Source of the DNA: an uncultured Eubacteriales bacterium
GTDB taxonomy: Bacteria; Bacillota; Clostridia; Lachnospirales; Bianqueaceae
Direction of reading: 5' to 3'
Assembly (NCBI GenBank): GCA_902493345.1
Contig: CABUPM010000106.1
Span: 1-6,407 of the forward strand
Length of the DNA: 6,407 nt
Shown: positions 1 through 5,621 of the stretch, in pieces
How positions within the stretch are numbered: position 1 is the first letter of the stretch
Layout: every line of letters starts with the position of its first letter
The notes under the pieces: model-generated
Seen by the model: only the letters and a program-made list of their open reading frames with translations
What the model was told of the DNA's origin: nothing
The model's database searches: none
Made by a program: the position numbers and the translations under genes

Positions 1-1
1 C

Positions 2-448
2 ATTGCGCCGGAATTTAATGAAAAGTATCAGTTAAGACTGGGTGACACGATCGTATTCCGAGACGACAGCTTGAATATCGTCCGTTCGCTGCAAGGAAAA
101 GTCAGACAATACGTGGTATCGAACGGAACGGTTAAGGCGCAGACCAAGAAGCTCGATCGTTCCGGGCTGGGTGTGTTGATGGACGGAGTCTTTCTGTCCG
201 AACAGCTGGGAGTGGAAAAGCCCAATGTTGGATTTTTTGATCAGGTATTTGACGCGATCAGACCTGTGGACAGAAAACAGGTGATGATTGTAGGGGATTC
301 TCTGACAAGTGACATCGCTGGAGGGAATCGAGCAGGAATTGTTACCTGTTGGTACAATCCGGGCGGACTGCCGAGACCGGATGACTGCCGCGTCGATTAT
401 GAGATACAGGACCTTCATGAGGTCTATGCCATTCTTTCTCGCTTTTAG
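2..448 (+). CDS. HAD family hydrolase, YjjG-type nucleotidase (3' part)
   Basis: This is the C-terminal 148 residues of a haloacid-dehalogenase-fold phosphatase; the 5' end lies outside the window and the frame is open from base 2. Three HAD motifs are visible. Motif II is the serine of SNGT (codon 119-121), motif III is the lysine of GVEKPN (218-220), and motif IV is GDSLTSD with aspartates at 296-298 and 311-313. The nucleophile motif DxD and the cap domain lie upstream, unseen. The stretch from SNGT through VGDSLTSDIAGG to the TCWYNPGG segment resembles E. coli YjjG, a cytoplasmic 5'-nucleotidase that dephosphorylates non-canonical pyrimidine nucleotides. The family call is firm, the exact substrate is inferred. 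The TTG at 71 could be read as a start but is internal, because homologous sequence continues upstream of it. The aldo/keto reductase gene follows after 27 bases, so the two are probably cotranscribed. Confidence 0.85.
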   Translation: MAPEFNEKYQLRLGDTIVFRDDSLNIVRSLQGKVRQYVVSNGTVKAQTKKLDRSGLGVLMDGVFLSEQLGVEKPNVGFFDQVFDAIRPVDRKQVMIVGDSLTSDIAGGNRAGIVTCWYNPGGLPRPDDCRVDYEIQDLHEVYAILSRF

Positions 449-475
449 GATAAAGATATTCAGGAGGAACCAGAC

Positions 476-1468
476 ATGTATACAGCATCCAAAGAAAGAT
501 ATACAGCTATGGAATACAGCCGCTGCGGAAACAGCGGACTCCTTTTACCGAAAGTGTCACTGGGACTGTGGCATAATTTTGGTGATACGGCAAATTTTGA
601 CAACATGAAACAGCTTTGTTTTACCGCTTTTGATAACGGAATTACACAGTTTGACTTGGCAAATAATTATGGCCCGCTTCCGGGAAGCGCCGAGAAAAAT
701 TTCGGACGTATCCTAAAGGAAGATTTGGGAACATACCGGGATGAACTGATTATCACAACAAAAGCCGGATATGACATGTGGGAGGGCCCTTACGGAAACT
801 GGGGAAGCCGGAAATACCTTCTTGCCAGTTTGGACCAGAGCCTGAAACGCATGGGACTGGAATACGTGGATATTTTCTACCATCACAGGATGGATCCCAA
901 TACACCTCTGGAAGAAACAATGGGCGCGCTGGCAAGCGCCGTACAGAGCGGTAAGGCAATCTATGTCGGACTTTCCAACTACGATGGAGAAACTATGAAG
1001 AAAGCGGCAGCCATCCTGCAGGACATGCGCTGTCCGTTTGTAATCAACCAGAATCGATATTCTATTTTTGACAGGACAGTGGAAAAGAACGGCTTGAAGG
1101 ATGCAACCGCCAAACTGCAAAAAGGTCTGATTACATTCAGTCCGCTTGCACAGGGACAACTCACGGACCGGTATCTGAACGGAATTCCACAAGACAGCCG
1201 TATCCGGACCGATGGCAGATTCTTAAAAGAAAGCACGCTGAATGAACACAGACTGGAACAAATCCAAAGACTCAACAATCTTGCCGGCGAACGTGGTGAG
1301 AAACTGGCGGATATGGCACTCGGATGGCTCCTTGGACACAGAGAGGTGACCAGCGTTTTAATCGGCGCATCCAAGCCGCAGCAGATTTTGGACAATATAA
1401 AGGCAATTTCCTGCGCACCGTTTACGGAAGAAGAATTAAAGCGGATTGATGAGATTGCTGAAGTATGA
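476..1468 (+). CDS. yghZ: Aldo/keto reductase, YghZ (L-glyceraldehyde 3-phosphate reductase) type
   Basis: A 330-residue cytoplasmic NADPH-dependent reductase of the AKR14/YghZ group (E. coli YghZ is also called Gpr). E. coli YghZ reduces L-glyceraldehyde 3-phosphate and methylglyoxal; the substrate here is inferred from similarity. The catalytic tetrad is visible as Asp60 and Tyr65 (FDLANNYG), Lys96 (TTKAGYDMW) and His137 (FYHHRMD). The N-terminal SLGLWHNFG, the segment GSRKYLLASLDQSLKRMGLE (110-129) and the PLAQGQLT and YLNGIPQDSR segments agree closely with the E. coli protein. The C-terminal VTSVLIGASKPQQ (about 291-303) is the usual cofactor phosphate-binding region. The protein ends about 15 residues before the E. 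coli one, a normal variation. The start at 476 is chosen for its AGGAGG at 462-467, eight bases upstream; the next in-frame ATG at 509 has no such site. It follows the HAD gene and is closed by a terminator at 1484. Confidence 0.93.
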   Translation: MYTASKERYTAMEYSRCGNSGLLLPKVSLGLWHNFGDTANFDNMKQLCFTAFDNGITQFDLANNYGPLPGSAEKNFGRILKEDLGTYRDELIITTKAGYDMWEGPYGNWGSRKYLLASLDQSLKRMGLEYVDIFYHHRMDPNTPLEETMGALASAVQSGKAIYVGLSNYDGETMKKAAAILQDMRCPFVINQNRYSIFDRTVEKNGLKDATAKLQKGLITFSPLAQGQLTDRYLNGIPQDSRIRTDGRFLKESTLNEHRLEQIQRLNNLAGERGEKLADMALGWLLGHREVTSVLIGASKPQQILDNIKAISCAPFTEEELKRIDEIAEV

Positions 1469-1483
1469 GGAAAAGAGAAGATC

Positions 1484-1511
1484 AGCAGTGGATATATGTC
1501 CACTGCTTTTT
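1484..1511 (+). terminator. Rho-independent terminator after the aldo/keto reductase
   Basis: A perfect 9-bp stem, AGCAGTGGA (1484-1492) with TCCACTGCT (1499-1507), has a 6-base loop TATATG and ends in a run of five T (1507-1511). It starts 16 bases after the reductase stop codon, so it ends the HAD-reductase unit and separates it from the Lon-like gene. Confidence 0.88.
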
Positions 1512-1580
1512 ATATGGCAGAAAACGGAAGGGGATAAACACCTTTTCTCTTGAAAACGGATAGAATATTTCAGGGGAATA

Positions 1581-1586
1581 AGGAGG
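1581..1586 (+). promoter_or_regulatory. Ribosome binding site of the Lon-like gene
   Basis: AGGAGG sits seven bases before the ATG at 1594 and fixes that start. In the 82 bases between the terminator and this ATG I find no convincing promoter. TTGAAA (1550-1555) and TAGAAT (1561-1566) are present but only five bases apart, so they cannot work as a pair. Confidence 0.8.
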
Positions 1587-1593
1587 CCGGAAC

Positions 1594-3003
1594 ATGTACC
1601 ATTTGTCTCAAGAGGAATTTTTGGGGAGCTGGGAACCGATTCGGGAGGGAGATGCCTGTATTATCGCGCAGGATGAAGGATTTTTAGAACAGATCCAACG
1701 GGAATGGAAAAAGCCAGCGGACTGGTGCGGCTATCAGGAAGAAGGGCATGTCGTATTCCGTCAGGCGCACGATGTGGCAGAAGCAACGAAGGAGCGGGCA
1801 GAGCTTCTGAGAATGCTGGAGACAGATCCAGAGTATATTTGGGGTCAGAACTATATCCGTGAAGAATATCGGTGTTATGCGGCCGCGATATGGAAAAGGC
1901 TGCAGGAGGAAGCGGCGGAGCAGGGATTTACGGCACGGTATGAGGGGGAGGAGATCTGTTTTGAGGGCGAGGGAGATCCGTCACCGTTATGTTACCAGGC
2001 CGCGGAGATGACAGGGTATTTGCAGCGCCTTGGAATGAAAACGGAACGCCGCCTGCAGAACTTTCGGAAAGAAGCCATGTCTCAATTGGGCGTAGAGATG
2101 GGAGAGGCTTTTTCTTTTGTCTGTCCCAAGGCTTGGCAGCGCTATCAGAGCCACCGCAGCCTGTGGAACCGGTTAGAGGATGGGAAATACCTTGCAGGAC
2201 AGCTGATGGAATGCGGCGTGCTGGTAGTACCTCTGGCAGAGCTTCTTCAGGAGAGAAGCGCTTATGAATATCTGAAAAAAGTGCTGCGGGAGCGCATATT
2301 TACACAGTGGCAGGTAGGAGAAGAGCTGACAGTCCTTCCGGAGGCGGAACCGATTCCCTATGAGGGCCGAGTGTTGTTTTATGGAAGCAGGCAATGGGTA
2401 AATCTATGGGAACAGATGGATCCGGAATGGGCCGCGTCGATCCCTCAAGCGGAGTGGAGAGCTCAGTGCCGGATCCATCCGGAGATCCGGCGGAGCTTTC
2501 GAAAGGCTTTGGGACGCTGTAGTCTGCGGGACGAGGAGATTCTGTGGAATATGCTGCGGCGTGGGGCTCGGCCGGGATATATTTGGACGGATCTGGGACG
2601 GATTTGGCCACTGCGTGAGGCACCGGAGAGGCTCTGTGAAGAAGCGCTGACCAGAGAAGACGAATGGTGGGACAGACAAGAGAGAATACCGGCGGATGGA
2701 GTCGGACGCGTACATGGAATGGCCGTCCTTGCATACGGAGAACATCGGACGGGAATCCCGATTACCGTAACGGCGCTTTGCCGCAAAAAAGGAAGCAATC
2801 GAAGTCTGGAAAACACCTGTGGGCCCATTTACCGCAAAGGAATGGAGATTCTAAAAGAGTATTGGCAGAGGCTCGGCGGGAAAAAGAGTTTTTCCCTTTC
2901 TATAGAGGGCAATTATGGATATCTGGAAGGGGACAGCGCAACGGCGGCGCAGCTGTATGCCGTCCTATCCGCTGCGACAGGGATTATGCCCAGAGAAAAG
3001 TAG
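1594..3003 (+). CDS. Lon-like protease (AAA_32/LonC type), N-terminal part up to a frame break
   Basis: This 469-residue reading frame holds most of a Lon-family serine protease and stops at TAG 3001-3003, inside the protease domain. The protease domain begins near GRVHGMAVL (371-379), continues through GPIYRKGMEIL (410-420), and contains the catalytic serine, Ser448, in YLEGDSATAAQ. EGDSA(S/T)AA is the form typical of the AAA_32-linked Lon group (E. coli YcbZ relatives). Upstream, CGVLVVPLAELLQ (207-219) and PEAEPIPYEGRVLFYGS (249-265) align by eye with that family's ATPase-like region. There is no GxxxxGK[ST] Walker A motif, and the Walker B acid seems to be a proline (Pro213). Such proteins can be ATP-independent, as known for LonC of Meiothermus taiwanensis. 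The catalytic lysine is encoded after the break in the -1 frame (3000-3260). Alone, this product would lack half the dyad and be inactive. Joined at -1, the protein has 555 residues, short for the family. The substrate is unknown. Confidence 0.85.
   Translation: MYHLSQEEFLGSWEPIREGDACIIAQDEGFLEQIQREWKKPADWCGYQEEGHVVFRQAHDVAEATKERAELLRMLETDPEYIWGQNYIREEYRCYAAAIWKRLQEEAAEQGFTARYEGEEICFEGEGDPSPLCYQAAEMTGYLQRLGMKTERRLQNFRKEAMSQLGVEMGEAFSFVCPKAWQRYQSHRSLWNRLEDGKYLAGQLMECGVLVVPLAELLQERSAYEYLKKVLRERIFTQWQVGEELTVLPEAEPIPYEGRVLFYGSRQWVNLWEQMDPEWAASIPQAEWRAQCRIHPEIRRSFRKALGRCSLRDEEILWNMLRRGARPGYIWTDLGRIWPLREAPERLCEEALTREDEWWDRQERIPADGVGRVHGMAVLAYGEHRTGIPITVTALCRKKGSNRSLENTCGPIYRKGMEILKEYWQRLGGKKSFSLSIEGNYGYLEGDSATAAQLYAVLSAATGIMPREK
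2992..3003 (+). other. Frameshift site splitting the Lon-like protease
   Basis: The frame reads AGA GAA AAG TAG here. Stepping back one base at AAG gives GTA GCC GTA and continues as VAVTGALGLTGEIL, the expected next strand of a Lon protease domain (compare VAMTGEITLRG in E. coli Lon). One additional A in the four-base A run at 2996-2999 would give the same protein without a shift. The cause may be a real one-base deletion, a sequencing or assembly error, or -1 slippage by ribosomes at A GAA AAG next to the stop. That heptamer is not a canonical X XXY YYZ site, because GAA re-pairing on AGA is poor. A hairpin at 3024-3049 lies about 23 bases downstream, further than usual for a stimulatory structure. 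Confidence 0.8.
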
Positions 3004-3260
3004 CCGTAACAGGGGCTTTGGGGCTCACCGGAGAGATTCTCACGGTGGGAGGAATCAATGAGAAGATCGAAGGCTGGTATCGTGCGGGGGGACAAGGGAT
3101 TCTGTACCCGGCAGATAATCGAAAGGATCTCTGCCTCAGACCCTCGGTAGAAAAGGCAGTACAGGAAGGACATTTTCGGTTGTGGGAGATTCGCCACGTG
3201 GAAGAGGGGGCGGAGATCCTGTTCTGTAAAAAATGGAAATGGCTCAGAAGAAAAATTTAA
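3000..3260 (+). pseudogene. Lon-like protease, C-terminal part with the catalytic lysine
   Basis: These 86 codons, in the -1 frame relative to 1594-3003, complete the Lon protease domain. They begin VAVTGALGLTGEILTVGG and contain GGINEKIEGW with the catalytic lysine AAG at 3063-3065, residue 491 of a joined protein. The sequence then runs through GILYPADNRKDL and a RLWEIRHVEEGAEIL ending, all typical of the AAA_32-linked Lon group. Ser448 and Lys491 are 43 residues apart, exactly as Ser679 and Lys722 are in E. coli Lon. The segment has no good start or ribosome binding site of its own at the junction. This frame is open upstream to 2664, but that sequence is the shadow of the main gene. It is best read as the 3' end of the Lon-like gene, called a pseudogene fragment only because of the uncorrected frame break. 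The cause of the break is open. Confidence 0.82.
3024..3049 (+). other. Hairpin downstream of the frame break
   Basis: CTCACCG (3024-3030) can pair with CGGTGGG (3043-3049), with one T-G wobble. GAGA (3031-3034) pairs with TCTC (3038-3041), leaving A3042 bulged and a three-base GAT loop. It lies inside the coding region and has no T run, so it is not a terminator. It might affect ribosomes near the frame break, but it may equally be chance in coding sequence. Confidence 0.35.
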
Positions 3261-3263
3261 CAC

Positions 3264-3292
3264 TATACAGAAGACGGATTTTAGTGTATAAT
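3264..3292 (+). promoter_or_regulatory. Candidate sigma-A promoter P1 of the zinc protein-rnz-tsaD unit
   Basis: A perfect -10 TATAAT (3287-3292) has a 4/6 -35 match TATACA (3264-3269) at the ideal 17-base spacing, placing transcription start near 3299. It lies four bases after the Lon-like stop codon and leaves a leader of about 94 bases before the zinc-protein ATG. An imperfect inverted repeat, ACACTA (3260-3265) and TAGTGT (3282-3287), overlaps both ends and could be an operator. That part is weak. Confidence 0.6.
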
Positions 3293-3314
3293 AAGAATGC
3301 TGGATTTTCGCATA

Positions 3315-3342
3315 TTTACAAATGTGCTGGAATAAATATAAA
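3315..3342 (+). promoter_or_regulatory. Candidate second sigma-A promoter P2
   Basis: TTTACA (3315-3320, 5/6 match to TTGACA) and TATAAA (3337-3342, 5/6 match to TATAAT) are 16 bases apart. The -35 lies within a dyad, GCATATTT (3310-3317) and AAATGTGC (3320-3327), which pairs fully if one T-G wobble is allowed. A direct repeat TGCTGGA (3298-3304 and 3325-3331) flanks it. The region is AT-rich, so a chance match is quite possible. Confidence 0.4.
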
Positions 3343-3380
3343 AAGACTTCTGACAGATGGACAGGAGTGAATGCGCGTAA

Positions 3381-3386
3381 AGGAGG
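3381..3386 (+). promoter_or_regulatory. Ribosome binding site of the small zinc protein gene
   Basis: AGGAGG within AAAGGAGGAG lies six bases before the ATG at 3393 and decides that start over the ATG at 3371, which is in another frame. Confidence 0.8.
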
Positions 3387-3392
3387 AGCTTT

Positions 3393-3638
3393 ATGAGACG
3401 GTACAAGACGATCCTTCAGCCCAAGCGGGTGATCGACACTGTGCGCTGCAACTGCTGCGGCAAGGTAATACAGGATTCCGAATTTTTCTCCGCAGTAAAG
3501 CATTGGGGATATGACTCGCCTTACGATACAGAGGTTCACGCCATGGATATCTGTACGGAATGTTATACCGGCTGGATCCAAAGCTTTCAGATCTCACCGG
3601 TACTTACGGAAGATAAGAAAGAGTCAGAGGAAGGATGA
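3393..3638 (+). CDS. Small two-CxxC putative zinc-binding protein of unknown function
   Basis: An 81-residue protein with two CxxC pairs, Cys19-x2-Cys22 (in RCNCCGK) and Cys54-x2-Cys57 (in DICTECY). Another cysteine, Cys21, lies inside the first pair. Four cysteines arranged this way suggest a single zinc-ribbon-like site. Between them lies a segment with aromatic and acidic residues (about 31-50, including KHWGY and a histidine at 49), and after them GWIQSF (60-65). The last ten residues are charged and probably flexible. There is no signal peptide or membrane segment, so it should be cytoplasmic. Similar small proteins occur in clostridia, but I know no assigned function. It is the first gene of the unit with RNase Z, whose ATG follows its stop by only 8 bases. 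The rnz ribosome binding sequence lies inside this gene's last codons, so the two are probably translationally coupled. A role in tRNA or RNA metabolism is an inference from position only. Confidence 0.85.
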   Translation: MRRYKTILQPKRVIDTVRCNCCGKVIQDSEFFSAVKHWGYDSPYDTEVHAMDICTECYTGWIQSFQISPVLTEDKKESEEG

Positions 3639-3646
3639 AGTAGAGA

Positions 3647-4555
3647 ATGCTGGATGTGTGTCTGTTAGGGACGGGAGGCATGATGCCTTTACCCGGACGG
3701 TGGCTGACAGCGTGTATCATGCGTTCTGCGGGTACGACGCTTCTGATCGATTGCGGCGAAGGAACGCAGATTACGCTGCGTCAGCTGGGATGGAGCTTCA
3801 AAGGAATCGATGCGTTGTTAATCACGCATTATCATGGAGATCATGTGAGTGGACTGCCGGGGTTATTACTTACGATCGGCAACGCGGAACGCCATGAGAC
3901 GCTGCATATCTATGGGCCAAAGGGGCTGAACCGGATTGTAAAGGGATTGCTGCAAATCGCGCCGGAGCTGCCCTTTCCGATAGAATGCCATGAACTTGGC
4001 GGCAATGGAGATGAGTTTGATGTAGGGTGCTTCCATATTCGGGACGTTAAGTTGGATCATGGAATCCCCTGCCTGGGATATCGGGTAGACCTCCCGAGAC
4101 AGCCGGAGTTTCTTCCGCGGAAGGCACAGGACAATCAAGTGCCGTTGAAGCTGTGGGGGAAGCTCCAGAAGGGCGAGACAGTAGAAGAGAATGGCGTTTG
4201 CTATACGCCGGACATGGTGCTGGGCGAACCGCGGCGCGGTCTGTCCGTGTGCTATTGCACTGATACACGGCCGGTTCCCGGAATTGTGGATGCGGCCAGG
4301 GATGCGGATCTCTTTATCTGTGAAGGAATGTATGGCGAGGAAGAAAAAAAGAGCCGCGCCAATGAATATAAGCATATGACGTTCCGTGAGGCGGCGGTTC
4401 TGGCCAAGGAGGCCAACGCCAAGGAATTATGGCTGACGCATTTCAGCCCCTCTCTGATGCATCCGAAGGAAGTTCTGCCGGAGGCACAGGAGATCTTTGA
4501 GAATAGTCATGTGGGAAAAGACCGTATGGTAAAGGTACTGAAATATGAAGAATAA
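3647..4555 (+). CDS. rnz: Ribonuclease Z (tRNA 3' endonuclease)
   Basis: A 302-residue metallo-beta-lactamase-fold endonuclease that cuts precursor tRNAs after the discriminator base, preparing the 3' end for CCA addition. It acts in the cytoplasm as a homodimer with two zinc ions per active site. All family metal ligands and catalytic residues are present: His61, His63, Asp65 and His66 (HYHGDH), His138 (LDHGIPCLGYR), Asp206 (YCTDTRP) and His265 (LTHFSP). The N-terminal LLGTGGMMP and LLIDCGEGTQ are standard. Residues about 155-185, including VPLKLWGKLQKGE, correspond to the flexible exosite arm that grips the tRNA elbow. The length matches the short form in Bacillus. The start at 3647 is supported by AGGAAGGA (3628-3635) inside the end of the zinc-protein gene, 11 bases upstream. 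The last 11 bases overlap the start of tsaD, so both should be made together. Confidence 0.97.
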   Translation: MLDVCLLGTGGMMPLPGRWLTACIMRSAGTTLLIDCGEGTQITLRQLGWSFKGIDALLITHYHGDHVSGLPGLLLTIGNAERHETLHIYGPKGLNRIVKGLLQIAPELPFPIECHELGGNGDEFDVGCFHIRDVKLDHGIPCLGYRVDLPRQPEFLPRKAQDNQVPLKLWGKLQKGETVEENGVCYTPDMVLGEPRRGLSVCYCTDTRPVPGIVDAARDADLFICEGMYGEEEKKSRANEYKHMTFREAAVLAKEANAKELWLTHFSPSLMHPKEVLPEAQEIFENSHVGKDRMVKVLKYEE

Positions 4556-5570
4556 TATCAAGATTCTGGCGATAGAATCCTCCTGTGACGAGACGGCAGC
4601 CGCTGTTGTCGAGAACGGGAGAAATGTACTGTCCAATATCATCTCTTCGCAGATCGCGGTGCATACGATCTATGGAGGCGTTGTACCGGAGATCGCTTCC
4701 AGAAAGCATCTGGAAAATATTGATGGAGTGATTCAGGCGGCGCTGCAGGAAGCAGGATGCGGCTGGGAGGATATCGACGCAATCGCCGTAACGCAGGGAC
4801 CGGGACTGGTCGGTGCCCTGTTGGTAGGAGTTGCCGAAGCCAAGGCTCTGGCATATGCGCTGCATAAACCGCTGATAGGAGTCCATCATATCGAAGGACA
4901 TATTGCAGCCAATTATATCTCGGATCCAAACTGGGAGCCGCCGTTTTTGTGCCTTGTCGTTTCCGGCGGGCATACGCACCTGGCAATTATAGAGGATTAC
5001 GGCGTAAACCGGATCCTGGGGCATACCAGGGATGATGCGGCCGGTGAAGCGTTTGATAAGGTAGCGCGTGCCATCGGATTGGGATATCCGGGCGGACCGA
5101 AGATCCAGCGAGCGGCGGAGAACGGTAATCCGGCAGCGATCCATTTTCCAAGGCCGTGTATTGAAGAAGAAGGATATGATTTCAGTTTTAGCGGACTCAA
5201 ATCCGCTGTATTGAATTATCTGAATCAGCAGGAGATGCGGGGAGCGGCGATCTCACAGGCGGATGTCGCGGCTTCTTTTCAGGCGGCCGCTGTGGAAGTC
5301 CTGGTGGCGAAGACCATGCAGGCAGCCAAGGCATATGGAATTCACCGAATCGCCATGGCCGGCGGTGTTTCGGCCAACCGCGCACTGCGGGAAGCGATGA
5401 TTGCCGAATGCGAAAAGCATCACTATCAGTTTTCGGCGCCAGAGCTGATTTTATGTACGGACAATGCGGCTATGATCGGAAGCGCCGCCTATTATCAATA
5501 TCTTAAAGGAGATTTTGCGGATCTGACATTAAATGCCATGCCCAATCTGCCTTTAGGTTCCAAAAAATGA
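4545..5570 (+). CDS. tsaD: tRNA N6-adenosine threonylcarbamoyltransferase TsaD
   Basis: A 341-residue enzyme that transfers the threonylcarbamoyl group from threonylcarbamoyl-AMP to A37 of tRNAs reading ANN codons, forming t6A with TsaB and TsaE. It is cytoplasmic and of the ASKHA/Kae1 fold. Visible motifs are AIESSCDET (9-17), the metal-binding histidines His115 and His119 (HIEGH), SGGHTHL (140-146), DDAAGEAFDK (163-172), YPGGP (181-185), SFSGLK (214-219), AGGVSANR (272-279) and the metal ligand Asp306 (CTDNAAM). All the key residues I can check are intact and the length is normal, so it should be active. It is nearly always essential in bacteria. The ATG at 4545 overlaps the rnz stop by 11 bases, with AAAGG at 4531-4535 as a modest ribosome binding site. 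This suggests translational coupling. TsaB and TsaE are not encoded in the window. Confidence 0.97.
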   Translation: MKNNIKILAIESSCDETAAAVVENGRNVLSNIISSQIAVHTIYGGVVPEIASRKHLENIDGVIQAALQEAGCGWEDIDAIAVTQGPGLVGALLVGVAEAKALAYALHKPLIGVHHIEGHIAANYISDPNWEPPFLCLVVSGGHTHLAIIEDYGVNRILGHTRDDAAGEAFDKVARAIGLGYPGGPKIQRAAENGNPAAIHFPRPCIEEEGYDFSFSGLKSAVLNYLNQQEMRGAAISQADVAASFQAAAVEVLVAKTMQAAKAYGIHRIAMAGGVSANRALREAMIAECEKHHYQFSAPELILCTDNAAMIGSAAYYQYLKGDFADLTLNAMPNLPLGSKK

Positions 5571-5572
5571 GT

Positions 5573-5603
5573 GTATAAGCTTCATGACTTTCGGCACATA
5601 CTA
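5573..5603 (+). promoter_or_regulatory. Weak candidate forespore-type (sigma-F/sigma-G) promoter
   Basis: GTATA (5573-5577) fits the sigma-F -35 form GYWTA. Nineteen bases later, CATACTA (5597-5603) fits the sigma-G -10 form CATNNTA. Read as sigma-F, the -10 GCACATACTA (5594-5603) is 16 bases away and has two mismatches. SpoIIQ is a forespore gene in Bacillus, so the match is sensible, but two points count against it. The sigma-G spacing is one base long, and transcription would begin near 5610, inside the ribosome binding site at 5609-5615. An odd palindrome ACATACTATGT (5596-5606) also lies here. Confidence 0.22.
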
Positions 5604-5608
5604 TGTCC

Positions 5609-5615
5609 GGAGGTG
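5609..5615 (+). promoter_or_regulatory. Ribosome binding site of the SpoIIQ-like gene
   Basis: GGAGGTG is six bases before the ATG at 5622. This picks out 5622 over the ATG at 5603, which is in a different frame. Confidence 0.78.
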
Positions 5616-5621
5616 GAAATC

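Noticed and set aside
1550..1566. Promoter for the Lon-like gene from TTGAAA and TAGAAT
   Set aside because: The two boxes are five bases apart, and neither has a good partner at 16-18 bases.
2996..3003. Canonical -1 slippery heptamer at the Lon-like frame break
   Set aside because: The sequence A GAA AAG does not fit X XXY YYZ, and the nearest hairpin is about 23 bases away, so programmed slippage is kept only as an alternative to an indel.
3257..3292. Terminator after the Lon-like gene from the ACACTA/TAGTGT repeat
   Set aside because: The stem is only six pairs with a 16-base loop and is not followed by a T run; it overlaps promoter boxes instead.
3371..3514. Open frame from ATG 3371, preceded by AGGAG, overlapping the small zinc protein gene
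   Set aside because: It runs in another frame through the two-CxxC gene, is only about 47 codons, shows no recognisable motif, and the stronger AGGAGG at 3381 serves the ATG at 3393.
2913..3581. Long reverse-strand open frame of 222 codons
   Set aside because: It lies across the Lon-like gene end, the promoter region and the zinc-protein gene, all better explained on the + strand, and its translation resembles no protein family I know.
4443..5144. Long reverse-strand open frame of 233 codons
   Set aside because: It is antisense to rnz and tsaD, whose motifs are complete; its arginine- and serine-rich composition is typical of a shadow frame.
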